Part shown: piece by piece, positions 8,416 through 17,262 of the stretch | Numbering within the stretch: the first letter of the stretch is position 1 | Layout: every line of letters begins with the position of its first letter | Source: Photobacterium sp. TY1-4 | GTDB taxonomy: Bacteria; Pseudomonadota; Gammaproteobacteria; Enterobacterales; Vibrionaceae | Assembly: GCF_025398175.1 (NCBI RefSeq) | Contig: NZ_CP099735.1 | Span: 868,001-932,000 of the forward strand | DNA: 64,000 nucleotides | Reading direction: 5' to 3' | Program-made: the position numbers and the translations under genes | The notes under the pieces: model-generated | Seen by the model: the letters and a program-made list of their open reading frames with translations, nothing else | What the model was told of the DNA's origin: nothing | Databases searched by the model: none

Positions 8416-9690
8416 CTATTGCAATAACGCGCCCTGCTGGACCCATTTGCCGACGAGCGCACGCTCTTCGTCCGTCATCTGAGTCAGGTTCCCCAAAGGC
8501 ATCACCTTAGTTTGCACAGCCTGCGCAACAATGCGCGGCGCGTTGGTTTGGATCTCCTCCGGCGTATCCAGGATCACCCCGGCAGGTGCTGTACGGAATG
8601 CCGCATTGGTCGGCGTGGCCGAGTGACATTCGGTACAGCGGTTTTGAATCACTTCGTGCACCTTGGCAAAGCTGATCCCAGTCGCAACTGGCTTCGCTGC
8701 TGAGCTGTGATCACCCGCTGGCGCCGTACTTTCTGCATGGCTGGCAGGTGTCTGGCTTACCGGTGCAGCGGCAGTCACCGGCGTACTCGGCTGGTTTGCA
8801 TAAGGTGAGGTCACAAAGGCCAGAGCAATCATCCCCAGAGCAGCGACCGGCACCGTCCAGACATACTTCTGGCCGTCATGACGGGTGTTGAAGTAATGGC
8901 GGACCAGGACACTGAATACCGCCAGGCCCGCGAGGATCAGCCAGTTATATTCCGAACCATAAGTGCTCGGGAAGTGGTTGCTGATCATGATAAACAGCAC
9001 CGGCAGCGTCAGGTAGTTGTTATGGCGTGAGCGCAGCAGCCCTTTGGCCGGCAGCTCCGGATCCGGTTCGCGGTTCTCTTCAATCGCTTTCACCAGCCCG
9101 CGCTGTGCCGGCATGATGACGCGGAACACGTTCCCCACCATGATGGTGCCGATAATCGCCCCGACATGGATATACGCACCCCGGCCACTGAACACCTGCG
9201 ACAAGCCGTAGGCAGCACCCACTAAGCCAAGAAATAGGACTAGTCCGAGCAGTGCTGGCTGTTTACCCAGCGCTGAATCACACAAGAAGTCGTAAATCAG
9301 CCAGCCCGCTACCAAGGCACCAATACCGATGGCAATGGCTGTTGATGGCGCCATGTCCGCACCCGGCGCAATCAGGTAAATCTTGGGGTTCAGGTAGTAG
9401 ACAATAAACAGCAGGCAGATCCCTGAAATCCAGGTGAAGTACGCTTCCCACTTAAACCAGTGGAGGTTTTCCGGCATCTTCGGCGGCGCCAGTTTGTATT
9501 TTTCCAGGTGGTAGATCCCGCCACCATGGATAGCCCATAAGTCTCCGGAAAGGCCGGTTTTCGGATTCACCCGGTTGAGGTTATTTTCCAGCCATACGAA
9601 GTAGAAGGATGCGCCAATCCAGGCAATCCCAACAATCATATGAATCCAGCGTACTGCCAAATTCAACCATTCCGTGATATGTGGATCCAT
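8416..9690 (-). CDS. puuD: Membrane urate hydroxylase PuuD with C-terminal cytochrome c
   Basis: 424-residue inner-membrane enzyme oxidising urate to 5-hydroxyisourate and passing electrons to a fused cytochrome c instead of to O2. Visible: an N-terminal multi-helix membrane domain starting WIHMIVGIAWIGASFYFVW (about residues 15-33) with eight or so hydrophobic segments, an Ala/Pro/Thr-rich linker near 305-335, and a c-type heme site CTECH near 357-361. Start supported by AAGGAG. Last gene of the minus-strand operon; two bases separate it from allA. HiuH and UraD, needed to process its product, are encoded nearby. Confidence 0.93.
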   Translation of the reverse strand: MDPHITEWLNLAVRWIHMIVGIAWIGASFYFVWLENNLNRVNPKTGLSGDLWAIHGGGIYHLEKYKLAPPKMPENLHWFKWEAYFTWISGICLLFIVYYLNPKIYLIAPGADMAPSTAIAIGIGALVAGWLIYDFLCDSALGKQPALLGLVLFLGLVGAAYGLSQVFSGRGAYIHVGAIIGTIMVGNVFRVIMPAQRGLVKAIEENREPDPELPAKGLLRSRHNNYLTLPVLFIMISNHFPSTYGSEYNWLILAGLAVFSVLVRHYFNTRHDGQKYVWTVPVAALGMIALAFVTSPYANQPSTPVTAAAPVSQTPASHAESTAPAGDHSSAAKPVATGISFAKVHEVIQNRCTECHSATPTNAAFRTAPAGVILDTPEEIQTNAPRIVAQAVQTKVMPLGNLTQMTDEERALVGKWVQQGALLQ

Positions 9691-9692
9691 TT

Positions 9693-10271
9693 TTAACTCC
9701 TTGACAGCAACTGAGCCGTGTTTGCTTGATGCTGTTTAATGGTGATGTCGCAATGCGGTATGTCCTCTAAATGCAGTGATACCAGCTCTTGATTAAAATA
9801 GACTTCGTCGCAGTTATTCCCTTCGCCGGCGCGATCAACAATCAGGAACTGATCTTGATCAGTCAGCGCCAGGACCGGGTGATGCCACACACCTTTGTGG
9901 TAGTTCACCCCCTGGCGCCCGTTGCTGTAAAACGCGCGACATTGAGAAAGCTGCGGGTCGTCCCCTTTGGGGGCAACCACAATTAAGTAAGGTTGCCCGA
10001 GTAATGGCATAAACGCCTGCGAACCCAGCGGATGGCGCTCAAGCATCGAAATTGTCAGGGGATACACCAGCGGTGTGGCCTGAAAAATACTGATGATTGC
10101 CCGGCCACCCTGCTCAGCCACATCGGTGTCGGCCAGCTGGTGATAACGACGGGTTGAACCGTTGTTAATCATGAAGTAGTCACGGTTTTCCACTTCAATG
10201 ACGTCACCAAAGGGCGCAAACGCTTCCTGGGTCAGTGGCGTGATGGTTAACCGGCGTAATCCATTACTCAT
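9693..10271 (-). CDS. allA: Ureidoglycolate lyase
   Basis: Splits ureidoglycolate into glyoxylate and urea, the last step of the allantoin pathway. 192 residues, cupin-like fold; the family motif YSNGRQGVNYHKGVWHHP is present near residues 110-127 with its conserved histidines. Preceded by AGGAG. Sits between alc and puuD in the minus-strand operon with gaps of 22 and 2 bases. Its glyoxylate product is the substrate of Gcl and AceB encoded 25 kb away in this window. Confidence 0.95.
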   Translation of the reverse strand: MSNGLRRLTITPLTQEAFAPFGDVIEVENRDYFMINNGSTRRYHQLADTDVAEQGGRAIISIFQATPLVYPLTISMLERHPLGSQAFMPLLGQPYLIVVAPKGDDPQLSQCRAFYSNGRQGVNYHKGVWHHPVLALTDQDQFLIVDRAGEGNNCDEVYFNQELVSLHLEDIPHCDITIKQHQANTAQLLSRS

Positions 10272-10293
10272 TATTTAATTCTCCTGGTTTGGT

Positions 10294-11280
10294 TTAATCA
10301 GCTTTTGTGCCGAACAGGCGTAAACGGCTGATCCCGCCATCCGGGAAGATGTTCAGGCGAACGTGCGTGACCGGTCCCAGATCGTTAATCTCGCTGGCGA
10401 ACTCATGAATTTCATGGGCGCTCAGTTTTTGCGAAGGCAGCAGCTCACGCCAGAACAGGCTCTGGGTCGCAACCTGATCATCGGTGCCGCCTTTAACGTA
10501 GGCCGCCTGAATCGAGCAGCTGTCCGGATAGTTGCCTTTAAAGTGGGCGGTATCGACCACAATGCGGTCGATCTTGCCGGCATGGCCCAGTGCCACCAGC
10601 ACCCAGTCGTTGCCCGGGGTACGACGACGCGCGGTTTCCCAGCCGTCACCCATGTTTTCGCCACGGCCCGGACCCAAGATGTTCGAGGTGCTGCCGTAGT
10701 GCTCATCACTACAGGCCACGGCACGGCCACCGTTCTCAACCGCTACCAGATCAATTTGTTGCTGCGAATCGATGCGATCCCAGTCCACCGCCGGTTGACC
10801 ATAGACACGCAGACGCGCCACGCCACCATCCGGATAAATGTTCAGGCGAATGTGGGTGTAGGTTTTCTCACTGCTGATCACCTGCAGGTGATGGTGGTTA
10901 CCCTGCAGGCTCAGCGACGGCAGAATTTCTTCCCACTCGGTGTTGCTATCGGGCGCACCATCCGGGCTGTAGCAGGCATCGAGCGACGCCGATGGCGGGA
11001 AGTTGCCGGTAAAGAACGAAGTATCAATATCTACTCCGGCAATCACGCCCGACATCGCCAGCTTGACCACACAGTAATCATAGCCTTCGCTGCGTTTACG
11101 GCGGGTTTCCCAGCCGTCCATCCATTTGCCGTTGTCATCAAATACGCCTTCTTTCCACTCCGGCGCTTCGCGGCGCAGCAGGCGGCTTTTATCGGCGAAG
11201 AAATCGTCCGTTGCATACAGCGCTTCTGCGCCCAGTTTTTCATCAGCCAGATTGACGTATTGCGAGAAATCTAAGGACAT
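10294..11280 (-). CDS. alc: Allantoicase
   Basis: Hydrolyses allantoate to ureidoglycolate and urea. 328 residues formed by two homologous beta-sandwich halves, each with the allantoicase repeat: FADKSRLL...WETRRKR in the first and [13 protein letters not shown]...WETARRR in the second. AAGGGATAA lies 8 bases before the ATG. 22 bases separate it from allA, while 162 bases separate it from uraD upstream, so an internal promoter is possible, though I see none clearly. Confidence 0.96.
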   Translation of the reverse strand: MSLDFSQYVNLADEKLGAEALYATDDFFADKSRLLRREAPEWKEGVFDDNGKWMDGWETRRKRSEGYDYCVVKLAMSGVIAGVDIDTSFFTGNFPPSASLDACYSPDGAPDSNTEWEEILPSLSLQGNHHHLQVISSEKTYTHIRLNIYPDGGVARLRVYGQPAVDWDRIDSQQQIDLVAVENGGRAVACSDEHYGSTSNILGPGRGENMGDGWETARRRTPGNDWVLVALGHAGKIDRIVVDTAHFKGNYPDSCSIQAAYVKGGTDDQVATQSLFWRELLPSQKLSAHEIHEFASEINDLGPVTHVRLNIFPDGGISRLRLFGTKAD

Positions 11281-11442
11281 GTTTTGTTATCCCTTCCAAT
11301 TAATTAGTTAATCAATAAAGAACTCGGAGAAAGTCTGGCTCCCCTGCAACCACCAGGCGTTCGGCCCGTACAGTGCCAGTCAGGGTTCCGGAATCGTCGT
11401 CAGCTTGCGTCTTCTGCCCAAAGGCTTACAGATTCAAGAGAC

Positions 11443-11958
11443 TTACAGATCCCAGAGACGTAAAAATGCGATTTTGTTGATTTCGTTGATCGCGGTTTCA
11501 AATTCGGTGTCGCGGTCGTTATTGAGCCGCGTTTCGAACGCCGCGAGGATCTGATGCCGGTTCGCGCCTTTCACCGCCATGATGAACGGGAAATTGAACT
11601 TGGCTTTGTAGCGATCGTTGTAGGTGGTGAATTTGTCGAACTCTTCCGGGGTACACTGATCAATCCCCGCGCCCGACTGCTCTTTGGTCGAAGCCTCCGT
11701 CAGCTCGCCGTTAATTGCGGCGCGTCCGGCTAAATCCGGGTGTGCATTAATTAGATCGAGCTGGGCCTGAAAATCAGCCCCTTCAAGCGCAGCGGCCATT
11801 CTCTGATGCAGGTTTTCAATCTGATCGTCTTGCGGCCCAATGCCCTGCTCAAAGACGGTTTCGGCCACCCATGGGCTGTGCTCATAAATATCGCCGAAAG
11901 CCTCGAGAAAGTTCGCCCGGCTCATTTCAGAAGGCTTACAAAATCGGAATGCGGTCAT
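11443..11958 (-). CDS. uraD: OHCU decarboxylase
   Basis: Decarboxylates 2-oxo-4-hydroxy-4-carboxy-5-ureidoimidazoline to S-allantoin. 171 residues, all-alpha family. The signature NAHPDLAGRAA near residues 65-75 contains the catalytic His, and the KEQSGAG stretch follows. Start supported by AAGGAG 8 bases upstream of ATG. It works directly after HiuH, whose gene diverges from this operon. Confidence 0.95.
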   Translation of the reverse strand: MTAFRFCKPSEMSRANFLEAFGDIYEHSPWVAETVFEQGIGPQDDQIENLHQRMAAALEGADFQAQLDLINAHPDLAGRAAINGELTEASTKEQSGAGIDQCTPEEFDKFTTYNDRYKAKFNFPFIMAVKGANRHQILAAFETRLNNDRDTEFETAINEINKIAFLRLWDL

Positions 11959-11990
11959 AAAGTGGTTCTCCTTCCTTGAGTGAGCCGGTG

Positions 11991-12926
11991 TCAGGCACCG
12001 GTTCCATGATTCGGTTTGCCCCGGTAGGGGTGGTGTTCATGCCAGTGGCGCGCAATATCAATGCGGCGACACAGCCAGACATCATCATGACGCTTCACAT
12101 AATCGAGGAAGCGGCGCAGCGATGCGATCCGGCCCGGACGGCCAATCAAACGGCAGTGCAGCCCGACCGACATCATCTTCGGCGCGGTCGCCCCTTCGGC
12201 ATACAGGGTGTCGAAGGTGTCTTTCAGGTACTGGTAAAACTGCTCGCCGGAGTTAAATCCCTGCACGGTCGCAAAGCGCATATCATTGACATCCAGGGTG
12301 TACGGGATCACCAGCTGCGGCTTGCCGGCTTCGGTGTGCCAGTATGGCAGATCATCGTCATAGGCGTCGGAGTCATACATGAATCCGCCTTCTTCGGCAA
12401 TGATGCGCCGGGTATTCGGCCCTGTCCGGCCGGTATACCAGCCATACGGCCGCTCACCGGTAATGTTGCGGATGATGTCGATCGCCTTGAACATATGATC
12501 CCGCTCTTGCGTCTCATCCATATACTGGTAGTCAATCCAGCGATAGCCGTGGCTGCAGATTTCATGACCGGCTTCGACCATGGCCCGAGCGACATCCGGA
12601 TGACGCTCCATCGCCATCGCCACCGCAAACACTGTTAAGGGAATGTTATATTCCTCAAACAATCGTAACACCCGCCACACGCCAGCACGACTGCCATATT
12701 CATAGATGGACTCCATACTGATATGTCGCTCACCTTTTATCGGTTGCGCAGCCGGGATTTCTGACAGGAATGCTTCCGATTCCTCGTCACCATGAAGCAG
12801 ACAGCGTTCGCCGCCCTCTTCGTAATTCAAGACAAATGACACCGCGACTCTGGCGCGATTCGGCCATTTCGGATCAGGCGGATTGGCCCCGTACCCGATC
12901 AGATCTCTTGAATATTCCTTATCCAT
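11991..12926 (-). CDS. puuE: Allantoinase, polysaccharide-deacetylase type
   Basis: Cofactor-independent allantoinase of the chitin/polysaccharide deacetylase fold, converting allantoin to allantoate; not related to the AllB amidohydrolase. 311 residues from ATG 12926, which has TAAGGAG upstream; an upstream in-frame start at 12977 would run through an operator and is unlikely. Visible: VSFVLNYEEGGE, EICSHGYRWIDY and YTGRTGPNTRR, all family hallmarks. First gene of the puuE-uraD-alc-allA-puuD operon; two TTGTATACAA-type boxes lie just upstream. Confidence 0.95.
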   Translation of the reverse strand: MDKEYSRDLIGYGANPPDPKWPNRARVAVSFVLNYEEGGERCLLHGDEESEAFLSEIPAAQPIKGERHISMESIYEYGSRAGVWRVLRLFEEYNIPLTVFAVAMAMERHPDVARAMVEAGHEICSHGYRWIDYQYMDETQERDHMFKAIDIIRNITGERPYGWYTGRTGPNTRRIIAEEGGFMYDSDAYDDDLPYWHTEAGKPQLVIPYTLDVNDMRFATVQGFNSGEQFYQYLKDTFDTLYAEGATAPKMMSVGLHCRLIGRPGRIASLRRFLDYVKRHDDVWLCRRIDIARHWHEHHPYRGKPNHGTGA

Positions 12927-12957
12927 CCAAGTTCTCCTTACGCTCGGCCATGTGTTT

Positions 12958-13000
12958 TTGTATACATGGCCAATCACTTTGTATTAAACATTGTATACAA
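12958..13000. promoter_or_regulatory. Operator pair upstream of puuE
   Basis: TTGTATACAT (12958-12967) and the perfect palindrome TTGTATACAA (12991-13000), 33 bases apart centre to centre. The same palindrome occurs near hiuH, gcl and aceB. The form (GT-AC core palindrome) suits a GntR-type repressor; no convincing candidate for it is encoded in this window. Confidence 0.7.
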
Positions 13001-13179
13001 CAAAACAAAACATTGTAAAGATTTTGTTTCAATAAAACAGTTCAGCAACAGACACCGTAAATTCAGCACGTTACAAGCTTTTCAAGACAATAGCTGAGTT
13101 TGAACCCGCGCACACACCGATAAATTCCGCGAATTTATTATTAACATAATGGTAACAGTGTGCTTTACTTACCAGTACA

Positions 13180-13233
13180 TTGTGTACAGATGACCGATTC
13201 GACCAAGCCGTAGTCACTGACACTTGTATACAA
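13180..13233. promoter_or_regulatory. Operator pair upstream of hiuH
   Basis: TTGTGTACAG (13180-13189) and TTGTATACAA (13224-13233), 44 bases apart. A weak promoter can be drawn at TTAACA (13141) - 17 bases - TTTACT (13164), which would place both boxes just downstream of the start of transcription. The rest of the 350-bp gap between puuE and hiuH (12927-13277) shows nothing else. Confidence 0.65.
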
Positions 13234-13277
13234 AAAGACAAGAGTTACACAAGGAGAACGCACTGCGTTTAAAACAT

Positions 13278-13631
13278 ATGGGTAAATTGACAACACATGT
13301 ATTGGATACAATGAGTGGCCTTCCCGGCGCGGAAATTAAAGTAGAACTGTTCCGCCATCAGGGTGAGCACTATGAACGCATTCAAACGGTCACCACCAAC
13401 AGTGATGGCCGAACCGACAGTCCGATCCTCGAAGATGCGGCATTTCAGGCTGGGAAATACCAGCTGGTGTTTTACGTCGCGGATTACTTTCGCCAACAAG
13501 GTGTCACCCTCGATGAAGTCCCGTTCCTCGATGACGTGGTGATCCGCTTTGGCCTCAATGACGAGCAAGCCCACTACCATGTACCGCTGCTGGTCTCCCC
13601 CTACAGTTTCTCGACCTATCGCGGCAGCTAA
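13278..13631 (+). CDS. hiuH: 5-Hydroxyisourate hydrolase
   Basis: Transthyretin-like enzyme hydrolysing 5-hydroxyisourate to OHCU. 117 residues from ATG 13278: LTTHVLDT at the N-terminus and the C-terminal YRGS tetrapeptide are diagnostic, with the HYHVPLL stretch before it. The start is ambiguous: AAGGAG (13251-13256) is 21 bases from this ATG but only 6 from an in-frame CTG at 13263, which would add five residues. I keep ATG because HiuH proteins usually begin there. No signal peptide, so cytoplasmic. Divergent from puuE; upstream of a purine permease. Confidence 0.93.
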   Translation: MGKLTTHVLDTMSGLPGAEIKVELFRHQGEHYERIQTVTTNSDGRTDSPILEDAAFQAGKYQLVFYVADYFRQQGVTLDEVPFLDDVVIRFGLNDEQAHYHVPLLVSPYSFSTYRGS

Positions 13632-13701
13632 AACGCTGCTGAGGCATGTAGATATAATAGCGTGTAGATATAAAGTGAAGCGCCTGCTGAGAACGCACCG
13701 A

Positions 13702-13719
13702 CGCCCCCTTCGGGGGGCG
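13702..13719. other. UUCG-capped GC hairpin between hiuH and the permease
   Basis: CGCCCCC-TTCG-GGGGGCG, a 7-bp stem with a UUCG tetraloop. No T-run follows, so it looks more like an mRNA-stability or partial-termination element than a standard terminator. Just before it, TGTAGATATAA occurs twice 16 bases apart (13647 and 13663). Confidence 0.5.
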
Positions 13720-13785
13720 ACCTTCAAACAGAGATGCAAACAACACAACAACACAACAAACAGCAGATGGAGAATTGGAATTTGG

Positions 13786-13795
13786 TTGTATTCAA
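13786..13795. promoter_or_regulatory. Possible operator upstream of the AzgA-type permease
   Basis: TTGTATTCAA, one mismatch from the palindrome near puuE, hiuH, gcl and aceB. A single imperfect match in an AT-rich stretch, so tentative. Confidence 0.3.
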
Positions 13796-13830
13796 TTTGC
13801 TGACATAAACAGACAAAAGGTTCGCTGAAC

Positions 13831-15174
13831 ATGAGTGAGAGCAAAACGGAAGTACTCAATAACTCAGGATCTGAGGGGATCCTGGAGCGCTTTTTCCAGT
13901 TAAAGGCGCATGGCTCCAGTGTAAAAAATGAAATGATTGGCGGTATTACCACTTTTGCCACCATGGCCTACATCATTTTCGTCAATCCAAACATTATGGC
14001 CGCTTCAGGGATGGATAAAGGCGCGGTCTTTGTCGCCACCTGCATCGGCGCCGCAATCGGCTGCCTGCTGATGGGACTGTTTGCCAACTGGCCGGTCGGT
14101 CTGGCACCCGGAATGGGGCTGAACGCCTTCTTCTCGTTCACAGTCGTCAGTGAGATGGGCTACAGCTGGGAAGTCGCCCTGGGGGCGGTGTTTCTCTCCG
14201 GCCTGTTGTTCGTCGGGATGAGTTTCTACAAAGTGCGGGAATGGATCATCGACAGTATTCCGCCCAGTCTACGCTTTGCGATGACGGCCGGGGTCGGTTT
14301 GTTCCTCGGGCTGATTGGCCTGAAAACCGCCGGGATCGTCGTCGATAACCCGGCTACCCTGGTCTCGCTGGGCGACTTCACCAAACCCGAAGCCCTGCTG
14401 GCAGCGATCGGCTTTCTGATCATCGCCGTTCTGAGTGAGCGCAAGGTGTTTGGTGCGGTTCTCATCGGCATTTTAAGCGTGACCCTGATCGGCATGATGC
14501 TCGGGCTGGTTACTTATCACGGTGTGTTCTCTGCCCCACCAAGTATTGCCCCGACATTCCTGGCGATGGATATCAGCGGCGCGTTCCAGATCTCGATGGT
14601 CAGCGTGATCCTGGCTTTCCTGTTCGTCAACATGTTCGACACCGCAGGCACCCTGATGGGCGTGGCGGAGCGGGCGAATCTGATCAACCACGACACCGGC
14701 AGAATTGAAGGCCTGAGCAAAGCGCTTAAGGCCGACAGTATCGCCAGTGTCGCCGGTGCCTGCGTCGGCTGTCCACCGGTCACCAGTTACGTCGAAAGTG
14801 CGGCCGGGGTTTCTGCCGGAGCCCGCACGGGTCTGTCGGCACTGGTCGTCGGTGCCCTGTTCGTCGCGGCCATTTTCCTCTCGCCGCTGGCGGGGATGAT
14901 CCCGGCTTACGCCACCTCGGGCGCGCTGATTTACGTTGCATTCGTCATGATGAGCAGTATGCAGCACGTGAACTGGAAATCATTCACCGACTCAGCACCA
15001 GCCGCCATCACGGCGCTGATGATGCCGCTGACGTTTTCCATCGCCAACGGGATAGCCTTGGGCTTTATCACTTATACCGTGCTGAAAGTCACCACCGGCC
15101 ATCAACGGGATGTCTCCATCTCGATGTATGCGCTGACGGCGCTCTTTATCGCCAAACTGATCTACATCGGCTAG
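13831..15174 (+). CDS. AzgA-type purine (guanine/hypoxanthine/adenine) permease
   Basis: Proton-coupled purine importer of the NCS2/AzgA branch, 447 residues with about 12 to 14 membrane segments. Seen: GGITTFATMAYIIFVNP near the N-terminus, the GLAPGMGLNAFFSF motif, the DTAGTLMGVA stretch, and VGCPPVTSYVES, all typical of GhxP/AdeP relatives. The sequence does not separate guanine/hypoxanthine from adenine specificity. Follows hiuH after 199 bases; a UUCG hairpin and a possible operator lie in that gap. Supplies substrates to GuaD and XdhAB. Confidence 0.92.
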   Translation: MSESKTEVLNNSGSEGILERFFQLKAHGSSVKNEMIGGITTFATMAYIIFVNPNIMAASGMDKGAVFVATCIGAAIGCLLMGLFANWPVGLAPGMGLNAFFSFTVVSEMGYSWEVALGAVFLSGLLFVGMSFYKVREWIIDSIPPSLRFAMTAGVGLFLGLIGLKTAGIVVDNPATLVSLGDFTKPEALLAAIGFLIIAVLSERKVFGAVLIGILSVTLIGMMLGLVTYHGVFSAPPSIAPTFLAMDISGAFQISMVSVILAFLFVNMFDTAGTLMGVAERANLINHDTGRIEGLSKALKADSIASVAGACVGCPPVTSYVESAAGVSAGARTGLSALVVGALFVAAIFLSPLAGMIPAYATSGALIYVAFVMMSSMQHVNWKSFTDSAPAAITALMMPLTFSIANGIALGFITYTVLKVTTGHQRDVSISMYALTALFIAKLIYIG

Positions 15175-15180
15175 GCATTT

Positions 15181-15211
15181 GATGCGGCGGCAGGACAACT
15201 GCCGCCGCATC
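15181..15211. other. Perfect 13-bp inverted repeat after the permease
   Basis: GATGCGGCGGCAG and its exact reverse complement, separated by GACAA. No T-run on either side, so probably an mRNA 3'-end stabiliser or Rho-dependent end. The remainder of the 434-bp gap to the next gene holds copy 2 of the 160-bp palindromic element and nothing else I can identify. Confidence 0.6.
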
Positions 15212-15346
15212 CGCGACACAAGCAATCAACAAATAGTAAAAGGTGCCCGTCTGAAACAGAGGACCGTGACGGTCAGCTCTGTCGGATCCGTGTACCTGAA
15301 ATTCAGCTGGAAATAAACATCCCGCGCTGCCCAGGTCAGCATCCTA

Positions 15347-15507
15347 TACCAATCACAGTCAGTAAGTGAGCAGAAATAGCGCAGGAAAAATGCTTGAGAA
15401 CAAGGCGGAATTTTTCGATAAGTAGTTATTCTACAATCAAAAATTCTAACGCAGTTATCGAGCGTTTTAACAAGCTAGGATGATCAATTATTGACTACGA
15501 TTGGTAT
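15347..15507 (+). repeat. 160-bp palindromic MITE-like element, copy 2
   Basis: Same orientation and ends (TACCAATC...GATTGGTA) as copy 1, with a few substitutions. Lies between the two NCS2 permease genes; its right end is about 100 bases upstream of the second permease start. TA flanks both ends. Confidence 0.85.
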
Positions 15508-15608
15508 TACAGCGCGGGGGACAAGGATGGCCCTGCCCCGGATGTAGCGGTCGTGAACCCAAAAACAGAGATAGCCATGAACGGACATGGCGCGGAGAGG
15601 AACAGTCA

Positions 15609-17057
15609 ATGAAACTACTGTATACCTTAAACGAACGACCTCCTTATGGATTAACCTTTCTCCTTGCACTGCAACATATGCTGGCCTCCATTGGTGGGAT
15701 CGTTGCAGTCCCCTTAATTGTCGGCTCTTCCATTGGCCTGCCCAGTGGCGAAGTCGTCTCCCTGATCAACGCTGCCCTGCTGGCCTCAGGCGTGGTGACA
15801 ATTGCCCAGTGTATCGGCATCGGCCCGGTCGGGATCCGGTTGCCGGTGGTGATGGGCTCCAGCTTCGGCTTTCTCGGCGTTGCCATCAGTATCGGCAAAG
15901 ACGGCGGGGTTGGTAGCATCATGGGCGCGGCCCTGATCGGCTCCTTCTTCGTGATCCTCGCCAGCTTCTATATGGACAAAGTCCGCAAGCTGTTCCCGAC
16001 CGTGGTCAGCGGCGTGGTCGTCACCTTAATCGGCCTGACGATCCTGCCCGTGGCGATGAACTGGGTCGGTGACGCCCCGGCGGTGAGCCAGGAATTCGCC
16101 ACCCTGCCGAAACTCTTCCTCGCTGCGATATCGCTGGGCATCGTCGTGATAGTCTCGGTGTACTGCCGCGGCGCTGTCGCCGCTTCTGCCATTGTGATTG
16201 GTCTAGCGGGTGGCTACCTGGTTGCACTATCGCTGGGAATGGTCGATTTGGAGCAAATCGCTGCGACGCCGTGGGTCGGTGGCCCTGAGCCACTGAAATA
16301 TGGCCTGACCTTCTCTGCTGGTGCAATTGTCAGTATGAGTCTGGTCTACATTGTGGTGATTGCCGAAGCGACCGGGGATTTCATGGCACTGGCCAATAAC
16401 TGCCAGACCCGCATCGACGGTAAAGATCTCAAACGCGGCCTGTTAGGCGACGGACTGGGCAGCACCCTGGCCGCTTTGCTGACCGCCATGCCGCTGGCGT
16501 CCTTCAGTCAGAATGTCGGGATTGTCGGGATCACCGGCGTGGCGAGCCGCTACGTGGTTGCTGCAACCGGCGGTCTGCTGATCCTCGGCGGCCTGTTTCC
16601 GAAGCTGGCAGCCATTGCCGTCACCATTCCGAAACCGGTTCTCGGCGGGGTCGGTTTCGTGATGTTCGGGATGATCGCCTATGCCGGGATCCGGATGCTG
16701 ATCAAAGCCGCCGATACCAAGCGCAATGCGCTGGTGATCTGTGTTGGTCTGGCCTCGGGTCTGGCGGTGACTTTCGAGCCTCGTCTGCTCCAGCATCTGC
16801 CGCATGATTTGTCCAACTTTCTGCATTCCGGGATCACCACGGGTACCATTGTCACCGTGATCCTCAACCAGCTGTTGCCGAAATCGACCCGCAAGGAAGA
16901 GCGCGAAGCACTGGTGGAAAGCCAGGCCCAGGTTGAACTGGAGCTGGCCGAGCACGACAGCGAACACGCAACTGTCGCAGCGACAGCGGAAACCAAGGAA
17001 ACCGCCGCGCAGGATCAGGCACCGTCGCGTCAGCAGCTCAACATACAGCAAGAGTAA
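15609..17057 (+). CDS. NCS2 family xanthine/urate permease
   Basis: Nucleobase:cation symporter-2 (NAT) protein, 482 residues, about 14 membrane segments and a hydrophilic Glu/Gln/Ala-rich tail of 50 residues. The NAT signature near residue 298 reads QNVGIVGITG: QN rather than EN argues for xanthine or urate rather than uracil, and the final TG matches bacterial xanthine/urate carriers as I recall them. ATG 15609 has GAGAGGAA upstream. Placed in the purine island next to the AzgA-type carrier, so the two probably divide substrates between them. Exact specificity is not provable from sequence. Confidence 0.9.
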   Translation: MKLLYTLNERPPYGLTFLLALQHMLASIGGIVAVPLIVGSSIGLPSGEVVSLINAALLASGVVTIAQCIGIGPVGIRLPVVMGSSFGFLGVAISIGKDGGVGSIMGAALIGSFFVILASFYMDKVRKLFPTVVSGVVVTLIGLTILPVAMNWVGDAPAVSQEFATLPKLFLAAISLGIVVIVSVYCRGAVAASAIVIGLAGGYLVALSLGMVDLEQIAATPWVGGPEPLKYGLTFSAGAIVSMSLVYIVVIAEATGDFMALANNCQTRIDGKDLKRGLLGDGLGSTLAALLTAMPLASFSQNVGIVGITGVASRYVVAATGGLLILGGLFPKLAAIAVTIPKPVLGGVGFVMFGMIAYAGIRMLIKAADTKRNALVICVGLASGLAVTFEPRLLQHLPHDLSNFLHSGITTGTIVTVILNQLLPKSTRKEEREALVESQAQVELELAEHDSEHATVAATAETKETAAQDQAPSRQQLNIQQE

Positions 17058-17061
17058 ACTC

Positions 17062-17153
17062 AGACCGCCGTGGTTGTTGAGTTAGTGTTCAACGCTGGCA
17101 GCTAACAACTGACAACGCGGATCAGCAACCCAGCAGACACGGCGGTCTTTTTC
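17062..17153 (+). terminator. Long-stem terminator after the NCS2 permease
   Basis: AGACCGCCGTG (17062-17072) pairs with CACGGCGGTCT (17138-17148), followed by TTTTC. The stem is perfect but encloses about 65 bases. Confidence 0.6.
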
Positions 17154-17262
17154 ACGCCTGTTCGGGTCCATGTCGGCCCCGTTCAGGCATTTCAACCACC
17201 GTAAATAACCCTGTAAAGACCCTCTCCCCTGCAAAGGCAGAGATGGCTAAGGAATCACATGA

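Noticed and set aside
10363..11274. Long open frame (303 codons) opposite allantoicase
   Set aside because: It is the antisense of a confidently identified alc gene; its product matches nothing and lacks a ribosome site.
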